DNA from: Acidobacteriaceae bacterium
GTDB taxonomy: Bacteria; Acidobacteriota; Terriglobia; Terriglobales; Acidobacteriaceae
Direction: 5' to 3'
Length of the DNA: 7,906 bases
Assembly: GCA_027364815.1 (NCBI GenBank)
Contig: DAHXOQ010000133.1
Coordinates: 1-7,906, forward strand
Shown here: piece by piece, positions 1-5,591 of the stretch
Numbering within the stretch: the stretch's first letter is position 1
Layout: every line of letters begins with the position of its first letter
Notes under the pieces: generated by a model
What the model was told of the DNA's origin: nothing
Seen by the model: the letters and a program-made list of their open reading frames with translations, nothing else
Database searches by the model: none
Program-made: the position numbers and the translations under genes

Positions 1-713
1 GCTTCTGCGTCGGTCGCAAAATCCGCCGTGGTTGCCGTCTTGTAATCGCCGGTTGATTTGCCCACACCGCGCTTGTCGGCGCGCAGCACGGCAATGCCGC
101 GGCGTGTAAGCGCATCAGCGAGAACCAGGAACGGCTTGTGTCCCAGTAAACTCTCATCGCGATCATGCGGCCCCGAGCCGCAAATCAACAGCACCGCCGG
201 AAACGGTCCTTTGCCTTCAGGCAGCGTCAGCGTCGCAGCCAGCGTGTCGCCGCCGGCCTTGTTTTCGTACGTCACATCCTCTGCTTTGTAAGGGAAAGGC
301 GGCTTCGGCGTCTGCGGACGCTTGCGCTCCACCTGCGCCCTCTCTGTCACGTGTGACAGCGCAAGCGGCATCGCATTTCCACTCTGCGAGAAAGTTCCTT
401 CCATCGTTTTGCGGTCTGCGCTGAGTTTGCCAGAATACTTTGCTTCAATCGCAGAGATTTTGACGGTCAGATTCTCGCCCTCGAGTTTGACGGAGTCAGC
501 AGGAATCCACTGCGGGCTCTGGTCTGGACTTTGCAGCGATCCTGTCAGCCCCGTCGGCGTCGTTGTGAGCCTGATGACGATGCGCAGCTTCATGGAGCTG
601 ATGGAGATTGAACCCACCCAGTCGCCATCAATTGACGCTGGCGGAGCCTGCGCCTGAATGAGTGGTGCAAACAGAAAAAGAGAGAGAAGCAGTGTAATAA
701 CGTGGCGTTTCAT
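1..713 (-). CDS. Secreted alpha/beta hydrolase, EstD-like (partial, C-terminus beyond window)
   Basis: The gene starts at ATG 713 on the minus strand and runs off the left edge after 237 full codons. Residues 1-23 form a clear signal peptide (MKRHVITLLLSLFLFAPL, then AQA), so the protein is probably exported. Residues about 28-120 resemble the small beta-rich N-terminal domain (GDWVGSI, GLTGSL) found before the hydrolase domain in EstD-type esterases. From about residue 145 the alpha/beta hydrolase fold begins: the strand FPAVLLICGSGPHDRDE (171-187) holds the oxyanion-hole region and RADKRGVGKSTGDY (211-224) is typical of this family. The nucleophile elbow and the Asp and His of the triad would lie outside the window, so activity cannot be judged. 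A Shine-Dalgarno-like GAAAGGT (minus strand, 721-727) sits 7 nt upstream of the ATG and supports this start. The substrate is unknown; a carboxylesterase or serine peptidase-like activity is likely. Confidence 0.88.
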   Translation of the reverse strand, partial: MKRHVITLLLSLFLFAPLIQAQAPPASIDGDWVGSISISSMKLRIVIRLTTTPTGLTGSLQSPDQSPQWIPADSVKLEGENLTVKISAIEAKYSGKLSADRKTMEGTFSQSGNAMPLALSHVTERAQVERKRPQTPKPPFPYKAEDVTYENKAGGDTLAATLTLPEGKGPFPAVLLICGSGPHDRDESLLGHKPFLVLADALTRRGIAVLRADKRGVGKSTGDYKTATTADFATDAE

Positions 714-859
714 CCGTGTGACCTTTCAGAAAATCTAATCGCAGGATTATTGCATTACCAGAGTACACGCGAGTAGTGTTGGGCGTTGTGCGCATCTACC
801 ACCTAAATTGGACGGAATCTGTGCAAACCTCAGCAAAAAAGCCTACAATTTCTCTCATC
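714..859. promoter_or_regulatory. Divergent intergenic region with regulatory signals for both flanking genes
   Basis: This 146-base gap separates the minus-strand hydrolase from the plus-strand CPDC protein, so it must hold two divergent promoters. On the minus strand I see an AATAAT box and a ribosome-binding site (721-727) ahead of the hydrolase, but no convincing -35 at the right spacing. On the plus strand the TACAAT at 844-849 is the best -10 candidate. No operator or RNA structure stands out. Confidence 0.4.
844..849 (+). promoter_or_regulatory. Candidate -10 box TACAAT next to the start codon
   Basis: TACAAT matches the sigma70 -10 consensus at five of six positions. It ends 10 bases before the ATG at 860, which puts the expected transcription start around 855-857, only a few bases from the start codon. 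No Shine-Dalgarno sequence is visible between 830 and 859. The -35 region is poor: the best hexamer, TTGGAC at 808-813, is about 30 bases away, too far for a normal spacer. If real, this promoter would give a leaderless or nearly leaderless mRNA. Confidence 0.4.
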
Positions 860-1168
860 ATGGCTAAGATCTCAGAGAAAATCTTCGAAGTTGCCTGTCC
901 GGATTGCGCTGCGATGATCCGCATTGATGGCGTCACCGGCGTCGTCATCAGCCACACACCCGCTCCCCGCAAGCGCATGTTTGAGGATCTTGAGACTGCG
1001 GCCAGCGCCATGCGCGCCCAGGATGAGCGCAAGGAGTCCATCTTCCGCCAATCCATGGAGGCCGAAAAAAACAAGGAAGATTTGCTCGAGAAGCGTTTCG
1101 CTGAAGCGCTGAGAAAAGCCAAGGACGCGCCTGAAGGTAAGCCCATCCGCGACTTCGATCTGGATTAG
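860..1168 (+). CDS. Small conserved-type hypothetical protein with CPDC motif and helical tail
   Basis: This is a 102-residue protein of unknown function. The N-terminus has EKIFEVACPDC, with C13 and C16 forming a CxxC knuckle like half of a zinc ribbon, followed by a short beta-hairpin-like stretch (AMIRIDGVTGVVISH, 18-32). No second CxxC pair exists, so metal binding would need a dimer or other ligands such as His32. Residues about 42-90 are strongly charged and lack prolines, which predicts a long helix or coiled coil. The reading frame stays open upstream to a GTG at 776, but the ATG at 860 gives the natural MAKISEK start, so I chose it even though no ribosome-binding site precedes it. 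There is no signal peptide, so it should be cytoplasmic. I recall similar proteins in acidobacteria but know of no assigned function. Confidence 0.72.
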   Translation: MAKISEKIFEVACPDCAAMIRIDGVTGVVISHTPAPRKRMFEDLETAASAMRAQDERKESIFRQSMEAEKNKEDLLEKRFAEALRKAKDAPEGKPIRDFDLD

Positions 1169-1243
1169 GCACCTGCGGTGCGGCAGACGCCTTCGGCTCT
1201 TTGTTGTAGGTAGTGACGCGTAACTGATTTATTTGCGCAAAAA
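1169..1243 (+). terminator. Convergent intergenic region with weak hairpin
   Basis: The gap lies between two convergent genes, where a terminator is expected. A short hairpin, GCACC-TGC-GGTGC (1169-1181), starts directly after the stop codon of the CPDC gene, and a weaker GCC-TTC-GGC (1189-1197) is followed by the T-rich TCTTTGTTGT. Neither stem is strong, so termination here is only a guess. The GC-rich double hairpin could also be a REP-type element. Confidence 0.3.
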
Positions 1244-1570
1244 TTAAATTCCCAGCAGCCTGCGTCCCTCGGCACTAATCCGGTGCGCCGTCCACTTCGG
1301 CTCCCACACCAAGTCCACTTGCACTTTGCTCACACATTCAATCGAAGCCAGCCGGTTGTTCACCTGCTCAAAGATCAATCCCGACGCGGGGCAACTCGGC
1401 GTCGTCAGCGTCATCTCCACACGCACCCATTGCCGTGGCCACGCTGCCGTCGACGCCGGATCCGCTCCCGTCTCAACTTTATAGATAAGCCCCAGGTCAA
1501 CCAGATTCAGCTTGACCTCAGGGTCAAAGCAATCGCACAACGCAGTCAACAATTCAGTTTCAGTCAGCAT
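1244..1570 (-). CDS. DUF59/MIP18-family iron-sulfur cluster assembly protein (SufT-like)
   Basis: The 108-residue product matches the DUF59 (MIP18) family, whose members help assemble or deliver Fe-S clusters in the cytoplasm (SufT, PaaD, eukaryotic CIA2). Visible hallmarks are DPEVKLNLVDLGLIY (16-30), the strand and Cys motif MTLTTPSCP (53-61) with the conserved Cys60, and the C-terminal VWEPKWTAHRISAEGRRLLG (88-107), which is usual in the bacterial single-domain proteins. The length is typical for a stand-alone member. Its ATG at 1570 has no good Shine-Dalgarno; the 5' side is taken up by heptamer repeats. It lies 66 bases downstream of the propeller-phosphoesterase gene on the same strand, so co-transcription is possible, though no functional link is obvious. 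No other suf or isc gene is in view, so assignment to SufT proper rather than a PaaD-like relative is not certain. Confidence 0.87.
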   Translation of the reverse strand: MLTETELLTALCDCFDPEVKLNLVDLGLIYKVETGADPASTAAWPRQWVRVEMTLTTPSCPASGLIFEQVNNRLASIECVSKVQVDLVWEPKWTAHRISAEGRRLLGI

Positions 1571-1576
1571 TAAAAT

Positions 1577-1604
1577 CAGTTCTCAGTTCTCAGTTTACAG
1601 TTCT
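1577..1604. repeat. Tandem heptamer repeat (CAGTTCT)4
   Basis: Four consecutive 7-base units lie at 1577, 1584, 1591 and 1598. Three are CAGTTCT and the third is CAGTTTA. On the minus strand, in the direction of the neighbouring genes, the unit reads AGAACTG. The array ends 6 bases before the start codon of the DUF59 gene, and CAGTTT and CAGTCAG (1555-1567) echo the unit inside its first codons. The function is unknown; such arrays usually vary in copy number. Confidence 0.85.
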
Positions 1605-1632
1605 CGCTTCCATGCTCTCTATACGTGACCTG

Positions 1633-1661
1633 TTCCTTAGTCCCTTTGTCCCTTGGTCCCT
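1633..1661. repeat. Tandem octamer repeat (TCCCTTNG) spanning a stop codon
   Basis: An 8-base periodicity runs through TTCCTTAG, TCCCTTTG, TCCCTTGG and a partial TCCCT. On the minus strand this is AGGGAC followed by two variable bases. The stop codon of the phosphoesterase (1637-1639) lies in the leftmost copy, and the last residues of that protein (TKGQRD) are encoded by the repeat. Since 8 is not a multiple of 3, loss or gain of one unit would change the protein's last residues. Confidence 0.75.
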
Positions 1662-4324
1662 GTTTTCTCCACTTCCTTCCGAATCTCATTCGCGTCGTCC
1701 ACATCCTTCAACGCGGCAGCTTCCTTCTTCGTCTTTGGATGCGCAAGCTTCGCCTTCGCAGGATCAAAAACCTTCTTATCCGAAGCGACGAAATTGAACG
1801 CCCCATCATGCGCCGTCGAATCAAAGACTCCATCAATCTCGCCCGCCAGCGCGTCCTCCAGATTCAGCGGCCCCAGTCCCAGCAACTCGCTGATCGTCCG
1901 CGTAATCGATCCCATGCTTGTGTGATTGTGCGAGACCGCTCCCGGCTTCACCCACGGACTTGCAATCAGCAACACGCTGCGAGGCGCATCCACGTGATCC
2001 ACGCCGCCCTGCGAATCATCCTCGGTTACAAAGAGCGCAGAGTCCTTCCAAATCGCATTCTTCGTTAACAAATCCACAATCTTTCCCAGCGCCAGATCGT
2101 TGTCTGCAACATACGATGCGCGGTAAGGGTACCCATCATCGGGCCGGCCCCCAGCAGTGTGGTCGTTGGGCAGACGAATCACCACAAACTCCGGAATTTT
2201 CCCCGCAGCCAATCGCCGCGTGAAGTCCTTTTCAAATTCAGCAAAGCGGTACTGATCCGGAATGCCGAGATTGAAGGTCGGATAGTGGCGATCGCTTCCC
2301 TCGAAAACAGGCTTCGGCAGCGGCGCATTCAAAAACAATCTATGCCCCTCCGGCTCGCTGCCATCCATCTCGTCAGAGCCTTCAATCTCCAGCCCCTCGC
2401 CGTAATTCAGCACGCCTTTTCCGCCCGCAACAATGTGCTCCCACAGCGAACCAAACTGCGGCTCATCCTCGGGCATCGGCGCATCTGTGCCGCCGAACAT
2501 CGCACGCCGGCCGGGCTGCTCAGCTCCTGCAAAGTCGTGGCGCCGTCCGCCGTACCCTGAGGTCCACGCGGTATTGAAAAATGTTGTCGGGTTAATCCCG
2601 AATGCCCAGCGATGTCCATCCACTGAAACATCCGAATCAACAAAGTAGTTGTCGCTGATGGCAAACTGCCTGGCCAGCGCGTGCAGATTCGGCGTCACCT
2701 TCAAATGCTTTGCGTCTTTTGATTCCTCCGCCCAGCCATCAAGCCCAAAGCGCGCCAGCGACGCATCGCCATTCGCTCCGGCAACATCGCCCAGCACCTC
2801 GTCATAAGTCCGGTTCTCGCGAATCACAAAAAAGCAATGCATGATTCGCGGCAGCGCATCAGCTTTCAAGAGCGCCGCCTCGTTGTTCCCAACCACGCGC
2901 CTCGTCAGTTCCTCAGGCGCAGCCAGCTCGCCCAGGCGAATCACGCTCACGCTGCCAAGCTCCAGGCTGCCCACGTAAGTTGGCTGCTTCGGATCATGTC
3001 CCTTGCCGCCATTCGGCCCCGTGCCTTTGCCCTTTGTGTTGACCACGTACAGCGTCTTGCCATCCGGTGAAATCGCAACCGCCGTCGGATTCCAGCCCAC
3101 AGGTATCTGCGCGTTGACCTTGAAGCCCGCCAGATCAACATCGGCAACCGCATCAATACCTGCTTCCGCAACATAAAGATGACCCGACGCAATCGCAACC
3201 CCGCTCGGCATCACTCCACGCAATGGCCGCCCCTTCGCGTCGACAAAGCGCTTGCCCGTGAAAGGGCTCAACTGAACCTTGCGCAGTATTTTATTTCCAT
3301 CCGCAGAAATCTCATCGACCTCGTCTTCATGCGCAAGCGTCACATAAACGTGGTCCGCACTTGCAACCACGCCCGTCGGCGCTGCTCCGCCAATCGTCGC
3401 TCCAATCTTCTCCGTGATGCGCTCACCAAGCCTGAGCTTCGCCGTAATCACGGGCGACTTCGGATCGCGCACATCGTAGCTCCACAGCGAACTTCCGCGC
3501 GTCGAGTTCTCATCGCCCAGCGGCGCTATCGCATGGCCCTCAGCCGTTGTTCCTTCGCGCGCTTCTTTCGATGGGTAAGCCGTTGGCGCAAATTTCAATC
3601 CCGTATTCAGCTTGTCGTTCTTATCCGCGCCGCCAATCAGCTTGTACTCAAAGAGTCCCGTGTTCGTCACGTAAAGTCGCGTTCCATCCGGCGAAAGAGC
3701 CAGCCCAAACGGATAGCTCCCGGTCGGCACGCTCGAAATTATTTTCAGCGTCGCCGCATCCAGTATCACCACCCGCCAATTTCCCTGGTCCAGCGCGTAG
3801 AGCGTGCGGCCATCCGGCGAAGCTATCAGCGTTGCGGCAAAGCTGTCTTCAAATTTCTCTCCCGGCTTTCCATCCGCGACGCCGGCTTTTCCATTCTCGC
3901 TCGCTCCATTCAGGCTCGCTTCATGCAGCATCTTGAAATCCGCCGCGTTGTACGTCTTGATTTTCCCCGAGTCGCCTGATGCCAAATACAGCGTCTTCCC
4001 ATCGAGCGAGTACGCAACGCCCGCATGCGTCTCAATCGACGGATCATTCTCGTGCCCCTCCGGATACCGCCGCACCTTCGGCGCATCACTCGTCGGCCCG
4101 TCAATCAAATTCAATGAGAATGGCCACCCAATTGACGGCACCGCCAACTCCCCGCCATCCGGCCTCACCGCCAGCGCAAATGGGTACGGCGCGACCGGTA
4201 TCCAATTGCCCTCGGGCCGAATCTCTCTGCCATTCGGCAGCGTCGCGTGAACGCCGCTTTGCGCAGACGCAGTCAATGTTGCGATAGCGATCAGAATCAT
4301 GGAGCCAACAGTCGATGGACGCAT
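1637..4324 (-). CDS. Exported YncE-like beta-propeller / PF04185-type phosphoesterase fusion
   Basis: With the ATG at 4324 the product has 895 residues. Residues 1-21 are a signal peptide (hydrophobic ILIAIATL, then ASA), which places the protein in the periplasm or outside. Residues about 40-465 are a YVTN/YncE-type beta-propeller with repeated blade motifs such as SPDGRTLYALD (169-179), SPDGTRLYVTN (211-221) and SPDGKTLYVVN (419-429). Residues about 490-825 match the phosphoesterase family that includes phospholipase C and acid phosphatases: FFVIRENRTYDE (498-509), SVDGHRWAF (567-575), LPNDHTAG (718-725), VTEDDSQGGVDHVDAPR (766-782) and HNHTSM (799-804), which supply the expected metal-binding Asp, Glu and His residues. 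A charged, Lys- and Ala-rich tail follows (850-895). The frame is open for 72 more codons upstream, but only ATG 4324 gives a signal peptide, and AGAGGT (minus strand, 4332-4337) supplies a ribosome-binding site. The substrate is unknown. The propeller may serve as a scaffold or binding face. Confidence 0.92.
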   Translation of the reverse strand: MRPSTVGSMILIAIATLTASAQSGVHATLPNGREIRPEGNWIPVAPYPFALAVRPDGGELAVPSIGWPFSLNLIDGPTSDAPKVRRYPEGHENDPSIETHAGVAYSLDGKTLYLASGDSGKIKTYNAADFKMLHEASLNGASENGKAGVADGKPGEKFEDSFAATLIASPDGRTLYALDQGNWRVVILDAATLKIISSVPTGSYPFGLALSPDGTRLYVTNTGLFEYKLIGGADKNDKLNTGLKFAPTAYPSKEAREGTTAEGHAIAPLGDENSTRGSSLWSYDVRDPKSPVITAKLRLGERITEKIGATIGGAAPTGVVASADHVYVTLAHEDEVDEISADGNKILRKVQLSPFTGKRFVDAKGRPLRGVMPSGVAIASGHLYVAEAGIDAVADVDLAGFKVNAQIPVGWNPTAVAISPDGKTLYVVNTKGKGTGPNGGKGHDPKQPTYVGSLELGSVSVIRLGELAAPEELTRRVVGNNEAALLKADALPRIMHCFFVIRENRTYDEVLGDVAGANGDASLARFGLDGWAEESKDAKHLKVTPNLHALARQFAISDNYFVDSDVSVDGHRWAFGINPTTFFNTAWTSGYGGRRHDFAGAEQPGRRAMFGGTDAPMPEDEPQFGSLWEHIVAGGKGVLNYGEGLEIEGSDEMDGSEPEGHRLFLNAPLPKPVFEGSDRHYPTFNLGIPDQYRFAEFEKDFTRRLAAGKIPEFVVIRLPNDHTAGGRPDDGYPYRASYVADNDLALGKIVDLLTKNAIWKDSALFVTEDDSQGGVDHVDAPRSVLLIASPWVKPGAVSHNHTSMGSITRTISELLGLGPLNLEDALAGEIDGVFDSTAHDGAFNFVASDKKVFDPAKAKLAHPKTKKEAAALKDVDDANEIRKEVEKTGTKGQRD

Positions 4325-4528
4325 TGTGCTAACCTCTGTGCGATGTGTGTGTAAGATTGCAGCTACCAGTATCACGCATCGCCGACGTTGCTGCTTTAGA
4401 GGAAGTTGAAATTTGTAAGGTGATTGAGCGTTTGGCCGGAATTGACGTGGCGGGAGCCAGGAATTCGAATTCCGCTCAGTTCTAGGCGCAACCAAATTCC
4501 CGCTTCCAGCACCCGTTTTTGATTTGAC

Positions 4529-4557
4529 TTGAATTCCCACCCGAATCGTCGTATCCT
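4529..4557 (+). promoter_or_regulatory. Candidate sigma70-type promoter for the rimP operon
   Basis: TTGAAT at 4529-4534 (four of six matches to TTGACA) and TATCCT at 4552-4557 (four of six matches to TATAAT) are separated by exactly 17 bases. Transcription would begin near 4564, giving a leader of about 290 nt before rimP and placing the attenuator about 55 nt into the transcript. A perfect TTGACA occurs at 4557-4562 but has no -10 box at the right distance. Confidence 0.45.
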
Positions 4558-4613
4558 TGACAGTGCAGACGAGTTTGTCCGTCCAGTGCGTGTTTTTCCC
4601 GGCTGGCGGAGAG

Positions 4614-4688
4614 ATGAGTGGGCTTACGGCCCACTTTTTATTTGGCGTAAAAACGGCCTGTTGGGCCGGGCGAAGGTCGCCGCAATAA
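4614..4688 (+). CDS. Possible 24-codon leader reading frame overlapping the attenuator
   Basis: An ATG at 4614 opens a frame of 24 codons ending at TAA 4686-4688; it begins MSGLTAHFLF. A purine-rich GGCGGAGAG precedes the ATG, but the GGAG core is only 2 bases from it, closer than is usual. The frame passes through both arms of the terminator stem and the following T-run. If it is translated, a ribosome on it would block folding of the terminator. The peptide resembles nothing I know, and the frame may be chance. Confidence 0.25.
   Translation: MSGLTAHFLFGVKTACWAGRRSPQ
4617..4643 (+). terminator. Intrinsic terminator acting as probable attenuator in the rimP leader
   Basis: AGTGGGC (4617-4623) and GCCCACT (4629-4635) form a perfect 7-bp stem with the 5-base loop TTACG, followed directly by TTTTATTT. 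This is a textbook Rho-independent terminator. No gene precedes it on the plus strand, since the upstream neighbour is divergent, so it can only act on transcripts started in the rimP leader. Leader elements with terminator hairpins are known upstream of rimP in enterobacteria (the Rfam rimP leader), and NusA, encoded by the second gene of this operon, acts on such hairpins. Whether this one is homologous to the proteobacterial element cannot be told from the sequence alone. Confidence 0.75.
4654..4668 (+). other. Leader hairpin directly after the attenuator
   Basis: CGGCC (4654-4658) and GGCCG (4664-4668) form a 5-bp GC-only stem with the loop TGTTG. The GGGCC at 4663-4667 could instead pair with GGCCC (4628-4632) in the 3' arm of the attenuator, which gives two mutually exclusive folds. 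Because it is transcribed after the terminator, this alternative is too late to decide termination at that site but could remodel the read-through mRNA. Confidence 0.45.
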
Positions 4689-4703
4689 TCGCCACAAAGC
4701 GTT

Positions 4704-4726
4704 GATTCGAAAATGTTCTTCGAATC
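4704..4726 (+). other. Perfect inverted repeat in the rimP leader
   Basis: GATTCGAA (4704-4711) and TTCGAATC (4719-4726) are perfect 8-base inverted arms around a 7-base spacer (AATGTTC). In RNA this is a stable hairpin. In DNA it could equally be the operator of a dimeric regulator, although its place inside the presumed leader favours RNA. No T-run follows, so it is not a terminator. Confidence 0.55.
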
Positions 4727-4779
4727 TGCAGCAAGCGCCGCTCGAAGTGCTTTTCGGCTTCAGCGGTAGGTCGGAGTCA

Positions 4780-4814
4780 CGCTCTGAACTCGGGGTTAAG
4801 GGGTTTTAGAGCGC
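4780..4814 (+). other. Large-loop hairpin near the rimP start
   Basis: CGCTCTGAA near 4780-4788 can pair with TTTAGAGCG near 4806-4814; the outer six pairs are Watson-Crick. The G-rich loop holds GGGG twice (TCGGGGTTAAGGGG). The coordinates of the 3' arm may be off by one base. It lies about 40 bases before the rimP start codon and could influence translation initiation. Confidence 0.35.
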
Positions 4815-4852
4815 TACTTTCAGGCCTAACAGAGTTGGTTCAAGAAGGACGG

Positions 4853-5494
4853 ATGGCAGTAGAGCTCGACAAAATTCGCGCAGCAGCCGATCGGGTCGCA
4901 GCCTCGCACGGGCTCAGTGTCGTCGATCTTGAAATGATCGGAAGCGGCAAAAGCCGTGTCCTCACTGTCTTCCTGGAGAAAAACACAGCCGGCCGCGCAA
5001 AAATGAAGGCCGAGCTGGCCGAAAAAATTGCAGCAGCCAAAGCAGCGGCAGATGCTGAAGGCGAAGCGGCTATCGAGTTTGAAGTTCCCGAGCGCCTGCT
5101 TGAAGGCCGGATGCCGATTGAGCATCTCTCCTTCATCACGCACGAAGATTGCGCAGAGTTCAGCCGTGAGTTTGGCGTTCTGCTCGACGTTGAAGATTTG
5201 ATTCCCGGAGCCGAGTACACGCTTGAAGCCAGCTCGCCGGGATTGGATAGAAAGCTTTCCCGCGCTGAAGAGTTTGAGCGCTTCTCGGGCAGCCTGGTCA
5301 AGATTCAGACCTTCGAGCCGATCGCCGGAAATCGTCACTGGCAGGGAAGGTTGTTAGCAGCGCCGAAACTCGGCTTCATTGCCATCGATCTCGATGCCGT
5401 GAAGCAGAATTCCAAAAGCCGAAAGACCGGCGTCAAAAGTGTTGAAATTGAGATCAGCAACATTGAGAAAGCAAGATTGATCGCAGAGATTTAA
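4853..5494 (+). CDS. rimP: Ribosome maturation factor RimP with N-domain insertion
   Basis: RimP binds the free 30S subunit in the cytoplasm and assists its late assembly. The 213-residue product shows the family hallmarks GLSVVDLEMIGSGKSRVLTV (20-39), DCAEFSREFGVLLDVEDLIP (99-118) and EYTLEASSPGLDRKL (121-135); the last is the RimP signature. The C-terminal SH3-like domain runs from about 140 to the end (GRLLAAPKLGFIAIDL, 165-180). Typical RimP proteins have about 150 residues. The excess lies between strand VFLEKN (39-44) and HEDCAEF (97-103), where about 50 extra residues rich in Ala, Lys and Glu are inserted. I prefer ATG 4853, which has AGAAGGA just upstream although spacing is short; a TTG at 4835 in frame would add six residues. 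It is the first gene of the operon, 97 bases ahead of nusA. Confidence 0.95.
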   Translation: MAVELDKIRAAADRVAASHGLSVVDLEMIGSGKSRVLTVFLEKNTAGRAKMKAELAEKIAAAKAAADAEGEAAIEFEVPERLLEGRMPIEHLSFITHEDCAEFSREFGVLLDVEDLIPGAEYTLEASSPGLDRKLSRAEEFERFSGSLVKIQTFEPIAGNRHWQGRLLAAPKLGFIAIDLDAVKQNSKSRKTGVKSVEIEISNIEKARLIAEI

Positions 5495-5517
5495 TGGTCG
5501 TTTGAGTTGAAAAAATT

Positions 5518-5533
5518 CGGAGCCAGTGCTCCG
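5518..5533 (+). other. Hairpin in the rimP-nusA gap
   Basis: CGGAGC (5518-5523) and GCTCCG (5528-5533) form a perfect 6-bp stem with a CAGT tetraloop. It is followed by an A-rich rather than T-rich stretch, so it is not an intrinsic terminator. It may protect or expose a processing site between the two coding regions, or insulate translation of nusA from rimP. Confidence 0.45.
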
Positions 5534-5591
5534 CTGAAGAAAAACAATTCCGCCGAGCATCATCCCCGCGGAAGAAGAGAAGGCAGAAGGT

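Larger units (their letters stand above)
4325..4852 (+). promoter_or_regulatory. Long 5' region of the rimP-nusA-infB operon
   Basis: About 530 bases lie between the divergent start codons of the phosphoesterase and rimP, and no credible protein gene of normal size fits here. The right two thirds hold a promoter, an intrinsic terminator and several hairpins (listed separately), which suggests a structured mRNA leader of roughly 290 nt. The left third (4325-4520) should contain the minus-strand promoter of the phosphoesterase; only its ribosome-binding site is clear. I see no tRNA gene, although a tRNA precedes rimP in some proteobacteria. Confidence 0.6.

Noticed and set aside
808..813. TTGGAC as -35 partner of TACAAT at 844
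   Set aside because: The spacer would be about 30 bases, far beyond the 16-18 that sigma70-type promoters use.
776..859. GTG start at 776 for the CPDC protein
   Set aside because: The extra 28 residues look unlike coding sequence and cover the probable promoter; MAKISEK at 860 is the natural start.
3179..3979. Long plus-strand frame of 266 codons opposite the phosphoesterase
   Set aside because: Its product is rich in Arg and Ser without any domain, as expected for the antisense of a GC-rich gene, and the minus-strand gene is clearly real.
4325..4540. N-terminal extension of the phosphoesterase to an ATG at 4540
   Set aside because: It would bury the signal peptide 72 residues inside the protein and overlap the rimP promoter region. 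ATG 4324 has a ribosome-binding site and starts a clear signal peptide.
4557..4562. Perfect TTGACA as -35 box for rimP
   Set aside because: No -10-like hexamer occurs 16-18 bases downstream, while the pair TTGAAT/TATCCT has an exact 17-base spacer.
4835..4852. TTG start at 4835 for RimP
   Set aside because: The ATG at 4853 lies in the same frame with a purine-rich site before it, and gives a normal RimP N-terminus.
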